DNA of 64,000 nt from JAOSJL01 sp963704035 (GTDB taxonomy: Bacteria; Actinomycetota; Acidimicrobiia; IMCC26256; JAOSJL01). Location of the stretch: NCBI GenBank assembly GCA_963704035.1, contig CAVPGR010000002.1:1054001-1118000 (forward strand), in the 5' to 3' direction. The notes under the pieces are model-generated. The model was not told the origin of the DNA. It worked only from the letters and a program-made list of their open reading frames with translations, and did not search any database. The position numbers and the translations under genes are program-made. This document shows, piece after piece, positions 36,038 to 44,517 of the stretch (positions are counted from its first letter, which is position 1; each line of letters opens with the position of its first letter).

Positions 36038-36790
36038 GTGAACGACCGCGACCGACACCCCTGCGCCCGGCGCCGACGCACCCTGCCCCGGCACGGCCTC
36101 TGGCGCGCGCGGATTGCCCTGGTCGCGCTCATCTGCCTGACGCTGTCCACCCTTCCGGCGTCATTTCCGGGCGCGGCGGCCGCTGACCGAACTGCGGATC
36201 GTCCGGCCGGTGGCGGAGGTGGGCCCAGCGTCTACGTCTGGGGCGATTCCGTCATCCTCGGCGCCGAGACCCAGATTCCCCCCACGATCGGTGCCACGAT
36301 TCCCGAGGCACGTGTCGAGATGTCCGCCGAGGTCGGCCGTTCCGCCCTCGAATCCCCGGGTCTGCTCGCCGGGCGTTCCGACGACGTCGTCGTGATCTCG
36401 ATCGGCCACAACGACGGACCTGTCGGATTCTCGCAGCGTATCGACGCCATCATGGCGTCGCTGGAGAACGTCGACCATGTGGTGTGGCTGACCCAACAGG
36501 AGTTCCAGGCAGATCGTCCCGGGATGAACGCCGACCTGCGCGACGCGGCTCGCCGCCACGCCGGCCTCGAGGTCCTCGACTGGAACGCGCTCGCCGCGAG
36601 CACCCCGAACGCGAACTGGGATGACGGACTGCATCTGCGTCCCGAGGGCGCGCAGGCGATGGCCGACGCCATCGCGGAAGTCGTCGATGAGGTTCTGACC
36701 GCCTCGCTCCCTGCGCTCTTGGCCGTCGGCGCGGCATGGTCGCTCCGTGGTGTGGAACGCGTCGCCGAAAGCGGTGTCGCGGGTAGCTAG
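36038..36790 (+). CDS. Secreted SGNH/GDSL-type hydrolase
   Basis: A 250-residue protein with an N-terminal signal peptide (basic residues, then IALVALICLTLSTLPA, cleavage likely near PGAAAADR). The SGNH blocks are visible: block I YVWGDSVILGA (catalytic Ser), block III SIGHND (Asn), block V DGLHLRPEG (Asp and His). Such domains hydrolyse or transfer acyl groups on glycans or esters. The protein is short for a membrane acyltransferase and carries no acyltransferase-3 domain. It is divergent from the DUF6351 gene and its end overlaps the convergent P450 gene. Confidence 0.8.
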   Translation: MNDRDRHPCARRRRTLPRHGLWRARIALVALICLTLSTLPASFPGAAAADRTADRPAGGGGGPSVYVWGDSVILGAETQIPPTIGATIPEARVEMSAEVGRSALESPGLLAGRSDDVVVISIGHNDGPVGFSQRIDAIMASLENVDHVVWLTQQEFQADRPGMNADLRDAARRHAGLEVLDWNALAASTPNANWDDGLHLRPEGAQAMADAIAEVVDEVLTASLPALLAVGAAWSLRGVERVAESGVAGS

Positions 36791-38001
36791 ACCTTCACGG
36801 GGATGTGCTTGATGCCGTTGATGAGGCTCGACGCGAGATGAGACGCCGGAGCCGTCGGCGCGAGGTCGGGCATCCGCTCGAAGATCTCCTCGAACATGAC
36901 GTTGATCTCCATGCGTGCGAGGCTCGCACCCAGGCAGAAGTGCGGGCCGCGCCCGCCGAACGCCAGGTGCTCGTTGGGCTCCCGGGTCACGTCGAAGGTG
37001 TGCGGGTCCTCGAAGTGACGGGGATCCCTGTTGGCGGCGCCGTACCAGATCGTGACCTTGTCGTCCTTGGAAACCGCCACGTCACCGATCGCCGCGTCCT
37101 GGGCAACCGTCCGGCGGAAGTAGCGCACCGGCGAGACGAAGCGGAGCATCTCCTCGACAGCCGACGGGATGAGCGAACGGTCCTGTGCCACCTTCTCGCG
37201 CTGGTCGGGGTGGTCGAACAACGCCTGCATTCCACCTGAGATGAGATTCCGCGTGGTCTCGTTGCCCGCAACCGCGAGCAGCAGCACGAAGTAGTTGTAT
37301 CCCTCGGCGGTGAGCCTGTCGCCGTTCTCGTCGGGTGTGAGCAATTTCGTGACCAGATCGTCGCGGGGGTTCGCCAGGTGGTCGTCGGCCATCGCCTGCG
37401 CGTAGGCGAAGAGCTCCGCGGCGGCATTGTCCGCAGCCTCCTCCGCGACAGCGGCGCTCTCACCGCCGTACTCGGGGTCGTAGCGGCCCATCATCCGGTT
37501 GCTCCAGTCGAAGACCTTGTGACGGTCCTCCTGGGGTACACCGATCAGGTCGGCGATCACCATGAGCGGGAGTTCCGCGGCGACGTCGGTGACGAAGTCG
37601 AACTCCCCCATCTCCAGGGCCCGGTCGATGATCTGATCGGTCGACCGGCGCACCGCCGGTTCCATCGACCGCACGACCCTGGGCGTGAAGGCGCGCGCCA
37701 CGAGCATGCGGTTCTTGGTGTGATCGGGTGGGTCCTGGTTGATGATGAGGTTCTCGAGGCCCGGGATCATCTTCTCCATGAGGAAGCCCTCGCCGGAGCG
37801 GAAGGTCTGGGCCTCGCGCGACACGGTGACGACGTCGTCGTAGCGAGTCACCACCCAGAACCCGGGGGCGAACTCACCGCCGGCCGGATGCCAGTGGACC
37901 GGGTCGGTCTCCTGGAGCTCGCACAGGAACTCGAGTGACGAGTCGTCGCCGTAGGCGGTCTGGTCCTCCAGGGGGAACTCGTCGCGCTCGATGACCGTCA
38001 T
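36787..38001 (-). CDS. Cytochrome P450 (CYP125/CYP142/CYP124-like)
   Basis: A 404-residue soluble bacterial P450. The I-helix motif is LAVAGNETTRN, the K-helix E-x-x-R is VEEMLRFVSP, and the heme-binding loop is FGGRGPHFCLGASLARME with the thiolate Cys. The overall style, including NQDPPDHTKNRMLVARAFTP, resembles actinobacterial P450s that oxidise the terminal methyl of cholesterol side chains or branched lipids. This would feed the CoA ligase and beta-oxidation genes nearby. ATG 38001 is chosen by similarity. No ferredoxin or reductase gene is adjacent. Confidence 0.88.
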   Translation of the reverse strand: MTVIERDEFPLEDQTAYGDDSSLEFLCELQETDPVHWHPAGGEFAPGFWVVTRYDDVVTVSREAQTFRSGEGFLMEKMIPGLENLIINQDPPDHTKNRMLVARAFTPRVVRSMEPAVRRSTDQIIDRALEMGEFDFVTDVAAELPLMVIADLIGVPQEDRHKVFDWSNRMMGRYDPEYGGESAAVAEEAADNAAAELFAYAQAMADDHLANPRDDLVTKLLTPDENGDRLTAEGYNYFVLLLAVAGNETTRNLISGGMQALFDHPDQREKVAQDRSLIPSAVEEMLRFVSPVRYFRRTVAQDAAIGDVAVSKDDKVTIWYGAANRDPRHFEDPHTFDVTREPNEHLAFGGRGPHFCLGASLARMEINVMFEEIFERMPDLAPTAPASHLASSLINGIKHIPVKV

Positions 38002-38099
38002 CGAATCTGTCCTCTCGATCCCGCGGGTAGTACGACACGTGGCCGTTTCGGCCACAATACCGGGCGTCGGAGACAACCCGCTATCGCCCGGAGCACGAT

Positions 38100-38912
38100 G
38101 TGGCACTGCACAACGAGATCTCCAACGAGGACTGCCGCTTCGAGGTCGACGGCAACGTGGCCGTGCTCACCCTCGATCGCCCGGGGGCGAAGAACGCCCT
38201 GTCCACTCCGATGCTGGTCGCCATGCACGACGCCTGGGTCCACATCAACGAGAACCCCGAGATCCGCGTGGCGATCCTCACAGGAGCGGGCGGCGACTTC
38301 TGTGCGGGCGCCGACCTGAAGTCGATGATGGATCCGAACACACCCGAGATCTACAGACAGCGGATGGCCGACGACCCCGATCTTCACTGGAAGGCGCTGT
38401 TGCGTCACTACAGCGTCCGAAAGCCCCTCATCGCGGCGGTCGAGGGCGCCGCGGTGGCCGGGGGAACGGAGATCCTCCAGGCCACCGACATCCGCGTCGC
38501 GGCGACCTCCGCGTTCTTCGGGATCTTCGAGGCCAAGCGGGGACTGTTCCCCCTCGGTGGCTCCACGGTTCGTCTCCAGCACCAGATTCCCTTCACGCTC
38601 GCCATGGAGCTTCTGTTGACGGCGCGTCGCGTCGAGGCCGAGGAGGCACTCGAGATCGGGCTCATCGGCCATGTCGTCCCCGACGGCCAGGCACTCGACA
38701 AGGCCCGGGAGATCGCCGCGCAGATCGCCGCGAACGGGCCACTCGCCGTCCAGGCCATCAAGGAGTCGGTGATGGCCACGCGCGACCTCACCGAAGAGGA
38801 GGGGCTCGCCAAGGAGCTCGAATTCGGCTGGCCGGTCTTCGCCACGCGGGACGCCGAGGAAGGCCCCCGCGCCTTCGCCGAGAAGCGCACACCGAACTTC
38901 CAGGGCAGGTGA
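38100..38912 (+). CDS. Enoyl-CoA hydratase/isomerase family protein
   Basis: A 270-residue crotonase-fold protein. The two oxyanion-hole segments are GAGGDFCAGADLKSM and VEGAAVAGGTEIL. In the second segment glutamate lies where hydratases place a catalytic acid, and FGIFEAKRGLFPLGG follows in the active-site region. It probably hydrates a 2-enoyl-CoA in beta-oxidation. GTG 38100 has GGAG about 7 bases upstream. The stop overlaps the thioesterase start (GTGA), so they form an operon with the PLP lyase. Confidence 0.88.
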   Translation: MALHNEISNEDCRFEVDGNVAVLTLDRPGAKNALSTPMLVAMHDAWVHINENPEIRVAILTGAGGDFCAGADLKSMMDPNTPEIYRQRMADDPDLHWKALLRHYSVRKPLIAAVEGAAVAGGTEILQATDIRVAATSAFFGIFEAKRGLFPLGGSTVRLQHQIPFTLAMELLLTARRVEAEEALEIGLIGHVVPDGQALDKAREIAAQIAANGPLAVQAIKESVMATRDLTEEEGLAKELEFGWPVFATRDAEEGPRAFAEKRTPNFQGR

Positions 38913-39604
38913 GCGACGAGGCTCGTGCACGCCTGGCCCGGGCAGTGCGCGATGCGGTGGACGCCACGATGACGGTCGGTACCTCCGACGCAGCGCTCGA
39001 CGCGGCAGCCGCCCGTGTGGCCGCGGCCGTCGCGACACTCAGGGGCAGCGGGCGCACCGCGCTGCATCGCACGGAGCTCAAAGGCGCCGCAGCCTTCGGG
39101 GGCACCGACAGCCACGTAGCGGGAAGTCCCCAGCTCGGGAGCGAGAATCCTCTGGCTCCGCCCGTGGACCTCGAGATCGTCGACGGTCGGGTCTTCGGTA
39201 ACGTGACCTTTCGGGCTCCCTACGAAGGACCACCGGGCTACGTGCACGGCGGCGTCCTCGCATCGGTCTTTGACGAACTGCTCGGCATCGCCAACATCAC
39301 GGGAGAATCGCCGGGCATGACCGCCAAGCTCACCGTGCGCTATCGCCGCCCCACAGCCCTGCACCGCCCGGCCGAGTTCGAGGCCTGGCACGAGCGCCGC
39401 CAGGGGCGCCGCCTCGTCGCACACGCGACACTGCGGGTCGACGGTGAGCTCACCGCGGAGGCCGAAGGGCTGTTCGTGGGAATCGACGCACAACTCGCCG
39501 AGGAGTACTTCGGTGCTCTGCGCAAACAGGCTGAGCAGGCTGGGCAGACTGGGCAGACTGGGCAGACTGGGCAGGCGAACACGACGGAGGCAACAGACTC
39601 GTGA
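38909..39604 (+). CDS. PaaI/hot-dog-fold thioesterase family protein
   Basis: A 231-residue protein with a C-terminal hot-dog domain: YEGPPGYVHGGVLASVFDELLG and LTVRYRRPTALHRP are the central helix and strand of acyl-CoA thioesterases. The first 70 residues are helical and not recognised. The last 25 residues are low complexity with a T-G-Q repeat encoded by a 9-bp tandem repeat. GTG 38909 overlaps the hydratase stop, and its own stop overlaps the next GTG start. It probably releases CoA from a pathway intermediate. Confidence 0.78.
   Translation: MSDEARARLARAVRDAVDATMTVGTSDAALDAAAARVAAAVATLRGSGRTALHRTELKGAAAFGGTDSHVAGSPQLGSENPLAPPVDLEIVDGRVFGNVTFRAPYEGPPGYVHGGVLASVFDELLGIANITGESPGMTAKLTVRYRRPTALHRPAEFEAWHERRQGRRLVAHATLRVDGELTAEAEGLFVGIDAQLAEEYFGALRKQAEQAGQTGQTGQTGQANTTEATDS
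39531..39575. repeat. 9-bp tandem repeat in the 3' end of a thioesterase gene
   Basis: CAGACTGGG-type units follow an imperfect GCTGAGCAG start and encode a T-G-Q run in frame. The array ends about 25 bases before the next gene start at 39601. Confidence 0.85.
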
Positions 39605-40872
39605 AGTTCCCCGAGCAGGGCATGAGCCGACCGGACATCTCCGACGAGATGCGCGCCAAGAAGACCGACGATGCCCGTTGGGCGGAGGGTCGGACCTTCT
39701 CGCTGATCTACCCCACCGAGGGCGCCCTCGACGAGAACGCTCGCGACAGCGGCTCCGGCCCCCCGATCGAGATCGACGACGTCGTGGCCGACGCGCACGA
39801 CCTCTACCTCTACGAGAACGCACTCAACCCGTTCCGCTTCCCGTCGCTGCGGGAGATGGAGGCCGACGTCGTCTCGATGACCGCCGACCTGCTGCACGCG
39901 CCGGACGACTTCGGCGGATCGATGACCTCGGGGGGAACGGAATCGATCCTCATGGCGACTCTCGTCGCCCGTGGCCGTGCCCTTGCCGAGCGCGGCGTCA
40001 CCGAACCGCAACTCCTCGCTCCGGTTTCCGCCCACCCGGCGTTCGCCAAGGCTGCCTACGTCCTCGGGCTCGAGCACGTGCAGATCCCGATCGGCGACGA
40101 CTTCCGCGCCGACGTGGACGCCGCGGCGGAGCTCGTGACGGACCGCACGGCCATGATCGTGGGGTCCGCTCCCGGCTATCCCCACGGTGTCATCGACCCC
40201 ATCCCGGAGCTCGCCGCCATTGCGGCCGAGCGAGGTATCGCGTTCCACACTGACTCCTGTGTGGGCGGGTTCCTCCTCCCCTTTCTCGAGCGCCTCGGAC
40301 GCGACGTCCCACCCTTCGACTTCCGGGTGGAGGGCGTCACGTCCATGTCGGCCGACGTCCACAAGTACGGATACACCACGAAGGGCGCCTCGGTGGTGCT
40401 GCACCGACGTCAACAGTGGTTCATGGACCACCAGGTGTTTCTGTACGACCGCTGGCCCGGCGGGCTCTACGGGTCGCCTGCCATGGCCGGGGCCCGGCCG
40501 GCGGCACCGATCGCCGCGGCGTGGGCCGTCATGCGACACCTCGGCGTCGAGGGCTACGTCGCGCTCGCGGACTCCCTCCTCGACACCACGGCCGCCCTGA
40601 AGACGGGCATCGAAGAAATCCCCGAGCTCCACGTACTCGGGGAGCCCGCGGCGAGTCTCGTGGCCTTCGGGTCCGACACCGTCGACATCGGCGCTGTCGG
40701 AGACGTCATGGACGACCGCGGCTGGCACCTGGACCGCCAGACGGGTCCGGACGCGCTTCACATGATGATCTCGCCGGCCCACAGGAAGATCGTCGACGTG
40801 TTCCTCGCGGACCTGGCCGATGCGGTGGCGAACCACGGCGAGTCCCGTGGCGTCGAGGCGCGTTACAGCTGA
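39601..40872 (+). CDS. PLP-dependent decarboxylase/lyase, sphingosine-1-phosphate-lyase-like
   Basis: A 423-residue fold-type I PLP enzyme of the group II decarboxylase family. Features: MTSGGTESILMATLVAR (cofactor phosphate binding), SAHPAFAKAAYVLG, FHTDSCVGGFLLPF, and the PLP lysine Lys255 in MSADVHKYGYTTKG. The pattern resembles sphingosine-1-phosphate lyases rather than glutamate decarboxylases, suggesting a retro-aldol cleavage of a long-chain base phosphate, though the substrate is unproven. The start GTG overlaps the thioesterase stop. It converges with the ROK kinase gene. Confidence 0.85.
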   Translation: MKFPEQGMSRPDISDEMRAKKTDDARWAEGRTFSLIYPTEGALDENARDSGSGPPIEIDDVVADAHDLYLYENALNPFRFPSLREMEADVVSMTADLLHAPDDFGGSMTSGGTESILMATLVARGRALAERGVTEPQLLAPVSAHPAFAKAAYVLGLEHVQIPIGDDFRADVDAAAELVTDRTAMIVGSAPGYPHGVIDPIPELAAIAAERGIAFHTDSCVGGFLLPFLERLGRDVPPFDFRVEGVTSMSADVHKYGYTTKGASVVLHRRQQWFMDHQVFLYDRWPGGLYGSPAMAGARPAAPIAAAWAVMRHLGVEGYVALADSLLDTTAALKTGIEEIPELHVLGEPAASLVAFGSDTVDIGAVGDVMDDRGWHLDRQTGPDALHMMISPAHRKIVDVFLADLADAVANHGESRGVEARYS

Positions 40873-40879
40873 CGGGTGT

Positions 40880-41821
40880 CTAGCTCTGGCTCACGCGGGC
40901 GAACACGGCCGCCCCGATGGCACCGGCCTCCTCACCCAGTTCGGCAGCGACGACCGGAATCGCCGGGCGGTACTCCGGTGCTTCGATCCGGTGTGCAAAA
41001 CAGCGCTGGAGTGGTTCGAGAAGCGCTGCGCCGGCCGTCATGACGCCGCCGCCGATGACGATCTTCTCCGGATCGAGGATGTTCGCCAGGCCCGCGAGCC
41101 CGATGGCCACACGATCGGCGTACTCGGCGAGCAGTGCGAGCGAGTCGTCGGCTCCGCGGGCTGCCGAGCGGGTCACGTGGCGGCCATCGACAGCCGCGGT
41201 GTTGCCTTCGGCTTCGGCCAGAACGCTCGGCGCACGGCCCGCCCCCACCCACTCGCGGGCGAGCCGTCCGAGGGCGGTTCCCGAGGCGATCGCCTCCCAG
41301 TGACCCGATTCACCGCACGCGCACCGGGGCCCGTTCGGGTCGACGGTGAAGTGGCCGATCTCGGCGGCAAAGCCGTTGGCGCCACGGTACGGACGCCCGT
41401 CGGTGACGATGCCGCCGCCAATTCCGGTCCCCAGCGTGATGACGAGAACGTGGGAGCCGCCGCGCGCGGCCCCGGCGGTCACCTCGCCCCAACCCGCGGC
41501 GTTGGCGTCGTTGTCGACGGCTACCCCGACTCCCAGACGCTCGCCGAGGTCGTCGGCGAGCGGAGCCTCACGAAGCGCCGGGAGATTCGGTGCGTACCGG
41601 ACCCGACCGTCGAGCGTGACCAGACCGGCGATCCCGACGCCGACACCCGAAAAGGCGCCGGCCTCTGATTCGAGTGCGCGGGCGATCTCCACGAATCCGT
41701 CGAGGAGGTCCGTGTAGCTCTCCGGCGTGGGAATTCGGCTGCGGGCGAGCACCGACCCCTCCTCGTCGAGAGCAACGCCGAGCATCTTCGTGCCGCCGAC
41801 GTCGATGCCCAGGGTGATCAC
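40880..41821 (-). CDS. ROK-family sugar kinase (glucokinase-like)
   Basis: A 313-residue ROK protein. It starts ITLGIDVGGTKMLGVALDE (phosphate loop), has VAVDNDANAAGWGE (catalytic aspartate) and LVITLGTGIGGGI. The zinc-binding ROK signature reads CACGESGHWEA, where the third cysteine of the usual CxCGxxGCxE is replaced by His. It has no helix-turn-helix, so it is a kinase rather than a repressor. Glucose is the usual substrate in actinobacteria. Confidence 0.9.
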   Translation of the reverse strand: MITLGIDVGGTKMLGVALDEEGSVLARSRIPTPESYTDLLDGFVEIARALESEAGAFSGVGVGIAGLVTLDGRVRYAPNLPALREAPLADDLGERLGVGVAVDNDANAAGWGEVTAGAARGGSHVLVITLGTGIGGGIVTDGRPYRGANGFAAEIGHFTVDPNGPRCACGESGHWEAIASGTALGRLAREWVGAGRAPSVLAEAEGNTAAVDGRHVTRSAARGADDSLALLAEYADRVAIGLAGLANILDPEKIVIGGGVMTAGAALLEPLQRCFAHRIEAPEYRPAIPVVAAELGEEAGAIGAAVFARVSQS

Positions 41822-41836
41822 GGCCGCGCGCGATCC

Positions 41837-42340
41837 CTAGTCGAGGTGAATGGACGAGAAACCACCGGTCGCCGCACCGCCCGGCGACTCGCCATCGGAT
41901 GTGGTGGGTCCTTCACCACCGGTCCCGCGCCGCTCACTCGCTGCACGCTGTTCACCAGATCCGCGCTGTTCACCCACTCCGCGTTCGGCCGCCTGCACGA
42001 CGGTCTGCGCGGCGAGGAGCAGTTCCTCCATGGCGCGCAGGAGATGCTCCGCTGTCTCGGGGCCCGCCTCCATGAGAGCGTCGACGAGCGGGTTGGCTGA
42101 CGCCGACTTTCCCGACACCGACTTTCCCGACACCGACGCCCGCGATGATGTGGGCGGTGGCCGGCGGGAGCGGCGCGAGCGTGCGAAGCCCTCGTCGGAC
42201 GCTCCCGAGGTCTCCCCCGCCTCGCTCGACGACGTGGCAGCCGTGGGGTCAGGGGCCGTGTCGGCACCGAAGTCGGCACCGAAGTCGGCGTCGAGGTCGT
42301 CGAACAACGGGTTGCCTCTCGGGCGATGGGTTTCGCGCAT
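41837..42340 (-). CDS. Hypothetical low-complexity protein next to ArsA-family ATPase
   Basis: A 167-residue protein of unknown function. Most of it is low complexity: an acidic N-terminus with a DADFGADFGAD repeat, a Ser/Arg-rich centre with VSGKS repeats, and a Gly/Glu-rich end. The one conserved-looking segment is a helix, NPLVDALMEAGPETAEHLLRAMEELLLAAQTVVQAAE (42000-42110). It lies 2 bases after the ATPase stop, so it is probably co-transcribed and may be a small partner. The repeats are encoded by 12- and 15-bp tandem duplications. Confidence 0.6.
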   Translation of the reverse strand: MRETHRPRGNPLFDDLDADFGADFGADTAPDPTAATSSSEAGETSGASDEGFARSRRSRRPPPTSSRASVSGKSVSGKSASANPLVDALMEAGPETAEHLLRAMEELLLAAQTVVQAAERGVGEQRGSGEQRAASERRGTGGEGPTTSDGESPGGAATGGFSSIHLD

Positions 42341-42342
42341 CG

Positions 42343-43509
42343 TCAGACCTCCCCGAACTCGATGTCCAGTCTGGCGTTCTCGATGTGCGCGCGGCGTACC
42401 GGGCGGCGGCGCAGGCTGTCGGGCAGCAGAATCGCCCGTCGGTACGAGGCGATACCGATGTAGAGCTCGTCGCCTGATCGCCCCAGATCGACCTCTTCCT
42501 TGGTCGTGAAGGGCAGGTTCAGCGAAAGCACCGGGATGCCGTCGCGCTGGCGGAGGCTCATGGGCTCGACGGTGCTCATCCGACGGTCGGGCGGGTCGTC
42601 ACCGTAGAGGCTCGCACCGAACGCGCTCAGCCTCTGAATGCCGACGAGCTCGTTTTCGGCCAACTCGGCCTGCATGATCGGGACAGGCTCGAAGTTCGTG
42701 GTGATGGTGCCGAGGTGCTCCGCCTGGGCGTCGCGCCAACCCTTGAACCACGGATCGGTCACGGCGTCGGGGAGGACGCGGTTCGCGATCACCGCGTCCA
42801 CGTGGTAGCCGAAGAGCGAGAGGTACGTGAACGTGCGCCGGGCTTCGGCCACGACCATCCGCTCGGGCGTGACGACCAGGCGTGCGCTGCTCACGCTGCC
42901 GTCGGTGAGCAGGTCGCGCACACCGTCCAGACGATCGTAGAACCGCCGGACGTTCTCGAAGACCCCTTCGCCGGGCGTCGGCATCTTCACCATGCGACTC
43001 ATGAGCGGCCGAACCGCACGCGTCACAGCACGCTGGGCCGGGAAGATCCTTTCCATGTACCAACCGAGGACATCGGGAAGCGAGAGCAGGCGAAGCGTTT
43101 CCGCAGTCGGCGCACAGTCGACGACGATGAGGTCGTACTCTCCCGATTCGGCCTGTGTGCGGAGCTCGGCGAGCGCGAACACCTCGTCGAGCCCGGGAAT
43201 CACCGCGAGCTCCTCGGCGTCGAGGCTCTCGGCGCCGGCCCACTGGAAGAGCGCCACCAGGTAGTCCCGGATCGACCCCCACGCCTCTTCGAGACGGTCG
43301 CGGGCGTCGAGTTCCTGGCCGTCGAGGCGACCCGTGACAGGGAGAACGGTGTCGCCCAGCTCCACGTCGAGTGCGTCGCCGAGTGAATGGGCAGGGTCGG
43401 TGGAGCACACGAGGGTCCGCATCCCCGACTCCGCCGCCCGGAGAGCCGTGGCCGCCGCTACCGTGGTCTTGCCGACGCCTCCCTTACCGGTGAAGAGAAG
43501 GACGCGCAT
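42343..43509 (-). CDS. ArsA/GET3-family ATPase
   Basis: A 388-residue deviant Walker A ATPase starting RVLLFTGKGGVGKTTVAAATA, with the signature lysine, then STDPAHSLGDALD (A-loop/switch I region) and IVVDCAPTAETLRLLSLP (switch II). The family includes arsenite-pump ATPases and tail-anchored-protein targeting factors. No ArsB, ArsC or ArsR gene is nearby, so an arsenite role is unsupported. The actinobacterial versions usually lie beside envelope and lipid genes, as here. Confidence 0.88.
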   Translation of the reverse strand: MRVLLFTGKGGVGKTTVAAATALRAAESGMRTLVCSTDPAHSLGDALDVELGDTVLPVTGRLDGQELDARDRLEEAWGSIRDYLVALFQWAGAESLDAEELAVIPGLDEVFALAELRTQAESGEYDLIVVDCAPTAETLRLLSLPDVLGWYMERIFPAQRAVTRAVRPLMSRMVKMPTPGEGVFENVRRFYDRLDGVRDLLTDGSVSSARLVVTPERMVVAEARRTFTYLSLFGYHVDAVIANRVLPDAVTDPWFKGWRDAQAEHLGTITTNFEPVPIMQAELAENELVGIQRLSAFGASLYGDDPPDRRMSTVEPMSLRQRDGIPVLSLNLPFTTKEEVDLGRSGDELYIGIASYRRAILLPDSLRRRPVRRAHIENARLDIEFGEV

Positions 43510-43556
43510 GGACGGGCAAGGCTACCGGCAGCCGGTCACCAGCGTCCCATTCCCGT

Positions 43557-43616
43557 CAGCCTCGTCTCAGGCAGACTCGACGCAGTCAGACTCGTCTCAG
43601 TCAGACTCGACGCGTC
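43557..43616. repeat. 15-bp tandem repeat, 4 copies, over a stop codon
   Basis: Units CAGCCTCGTCTCAGG, CAGACTCGACGCAGT, CAGACTCGTCTCAGT and CAGACTCGACGCGTC are contiguous. The SRPBCC stop codon (43599-43597, minus strand) lies inside the third unit. The ArsA-type gene starts 48 bases beyond the array. Confidence 0.92.
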
Positions 43617-44033
43617 GCTTCAGCTCCTTCAGCGCGTCGCCCATGATGAGCCGTGAGGCCTTCTTCTTCATGAAGCCCGGCATCGGAACCGCTACTTCGA
43701 CCGCGAGCTCGTAGACGACACGGGTTCCGTTTCCGTCGGCTTCGAAGGAGTAGCGGCCCTCGAGGCTCTTCAGCATGTCGCCCTCGGCGAGCGACCACGC
43801 GAACGACGCGGGGCATCCGAGTAGTCGTAGTCGTACACGGAACGCAGGCTCTTTCCCATGGCCGCCACCCGGAGCTCGACCTTGGCGCCGCGACCCTCGT
43901 CGTCCCTCTCGAGAACCGACACCTCTTTCACGCTCTTGGTCCATTCGGGGTAGCTCTCGTAGTCGGTGGCCACCGCCCAGCACTCAGCCGGCGACCCGTC
44001 GATGTGGATGCGATCAACTGCCTGGTCGGCCAC
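43597..44033 (-). pseudogene. SRPBCC-family (polyketide cyclase/START-like) protein, one frameshift
   Basis: A protein of about 145 codons with the START-like fold used for binding hydrophobic ligands. The first part reads DRIHIDGSPAECWAVATDYESYPEWTKSVKEV, typical of the family. The second part continues ASFAWSLAEGDMLKSLEGRY in another frame. The frames meet near 43805-43825, equal to one missing base. GTG 44033 is chosen because it matches the family start and overlaps the preceding membrane protein gene by about 20 bases. The intact flanks suggest a recent mutation or sequence error. Confidence 0.8.
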
Positions 44034-44517
44034 GTGAGTCCTTTCCGTCGGGCGTACTCCGCGGGGGGAATGTGCCATGGGTTGCCCCCCACAGTCCGAT
44101 CAACCCGAGTTGCAGCATGGGAACCATAACCCCGAAAGGGTTGACCACGGCCGTCCCTGCCGCCACCAGGAGGCTCAGGCCCAGAGCCCCGTAGAGCTGC
44201 CAACGAGCGGTAGCCGGTGCCCGACCCTCCGCCAGGAAGAGCGTCGAGACGGCGATCTCCGCGCCGCGCGCGTTGCGGACGAGCGCGACACCGAACGCGG
44301 CGATCCAGACCGGGAACGACGCCACGAACAGGCCGATCGTGGTCGCCACCGCAGCGGTATCGAAGGCGCCCACGCCCAGCGCGGCCGGAACACTGGTAAC
44401 GGCGAAGAGTGCCACGCTCGACCACGAGACGACGAAGATCCACCGCCCGGGCACGGTGTCGGAACCATCGGATGGTTCTGCGCCCGCGGCTTCTTCGCTC
44501 ACAGGATCTTCGGTCAT
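44014..44517 (-). CDS. Conserved four-helix membrane protein of unknown function
   Basis: A 167-residue integral membrane protein: an acidic N-terminus, then four hydrophobic helices (RWIFVVSWSSVALFAVTSV, AVATTIGLFVASFPVWIAAF, a helix after ARWQLYG, and VMVPMLQLGLIGLWGATHG), ending GTFPPRSTPDGK. The LWGATHGTFPPR end resembles a small protein seen next to PimB-like genes in actinobacteria. The start overlaps the mannosyltransferase stop by 4 bases and the stop overlaps the SRPBCC gene. Confidence 0.72.
   Translation of the reverse strand: MTEDPVSEEAAGAEPSDGSDTVPGRWIFVVSWSSVALFAVTSVPAALGVGAFDTAAVATTIGLFVASFPVWIAAFGVALVRNARGAEIAVSTLFLAEGRAPATARWQLYGALGLSLLVAAGTAVVNPFGVMVPMLQLGLIGLWGATHGTFPPRSTPDGKDSRGRPGS

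Noticed and set aside
37991..38908. Upstream extension of the thioesterase gene
   Set aside because: The frame stays open far upstream but runs antisense-like through the hydratase gene. The GTGA overlap at 38909 gives a natural start and the protein similarity begins there.
42343..43509. Arsenite resistance operon
   Set aside because: The ATPase belongs to the ArsA/GET3 family but no transporter, reductase or ArsR gene is nearby, and the gene neighbourhood is envelope and lipid related.
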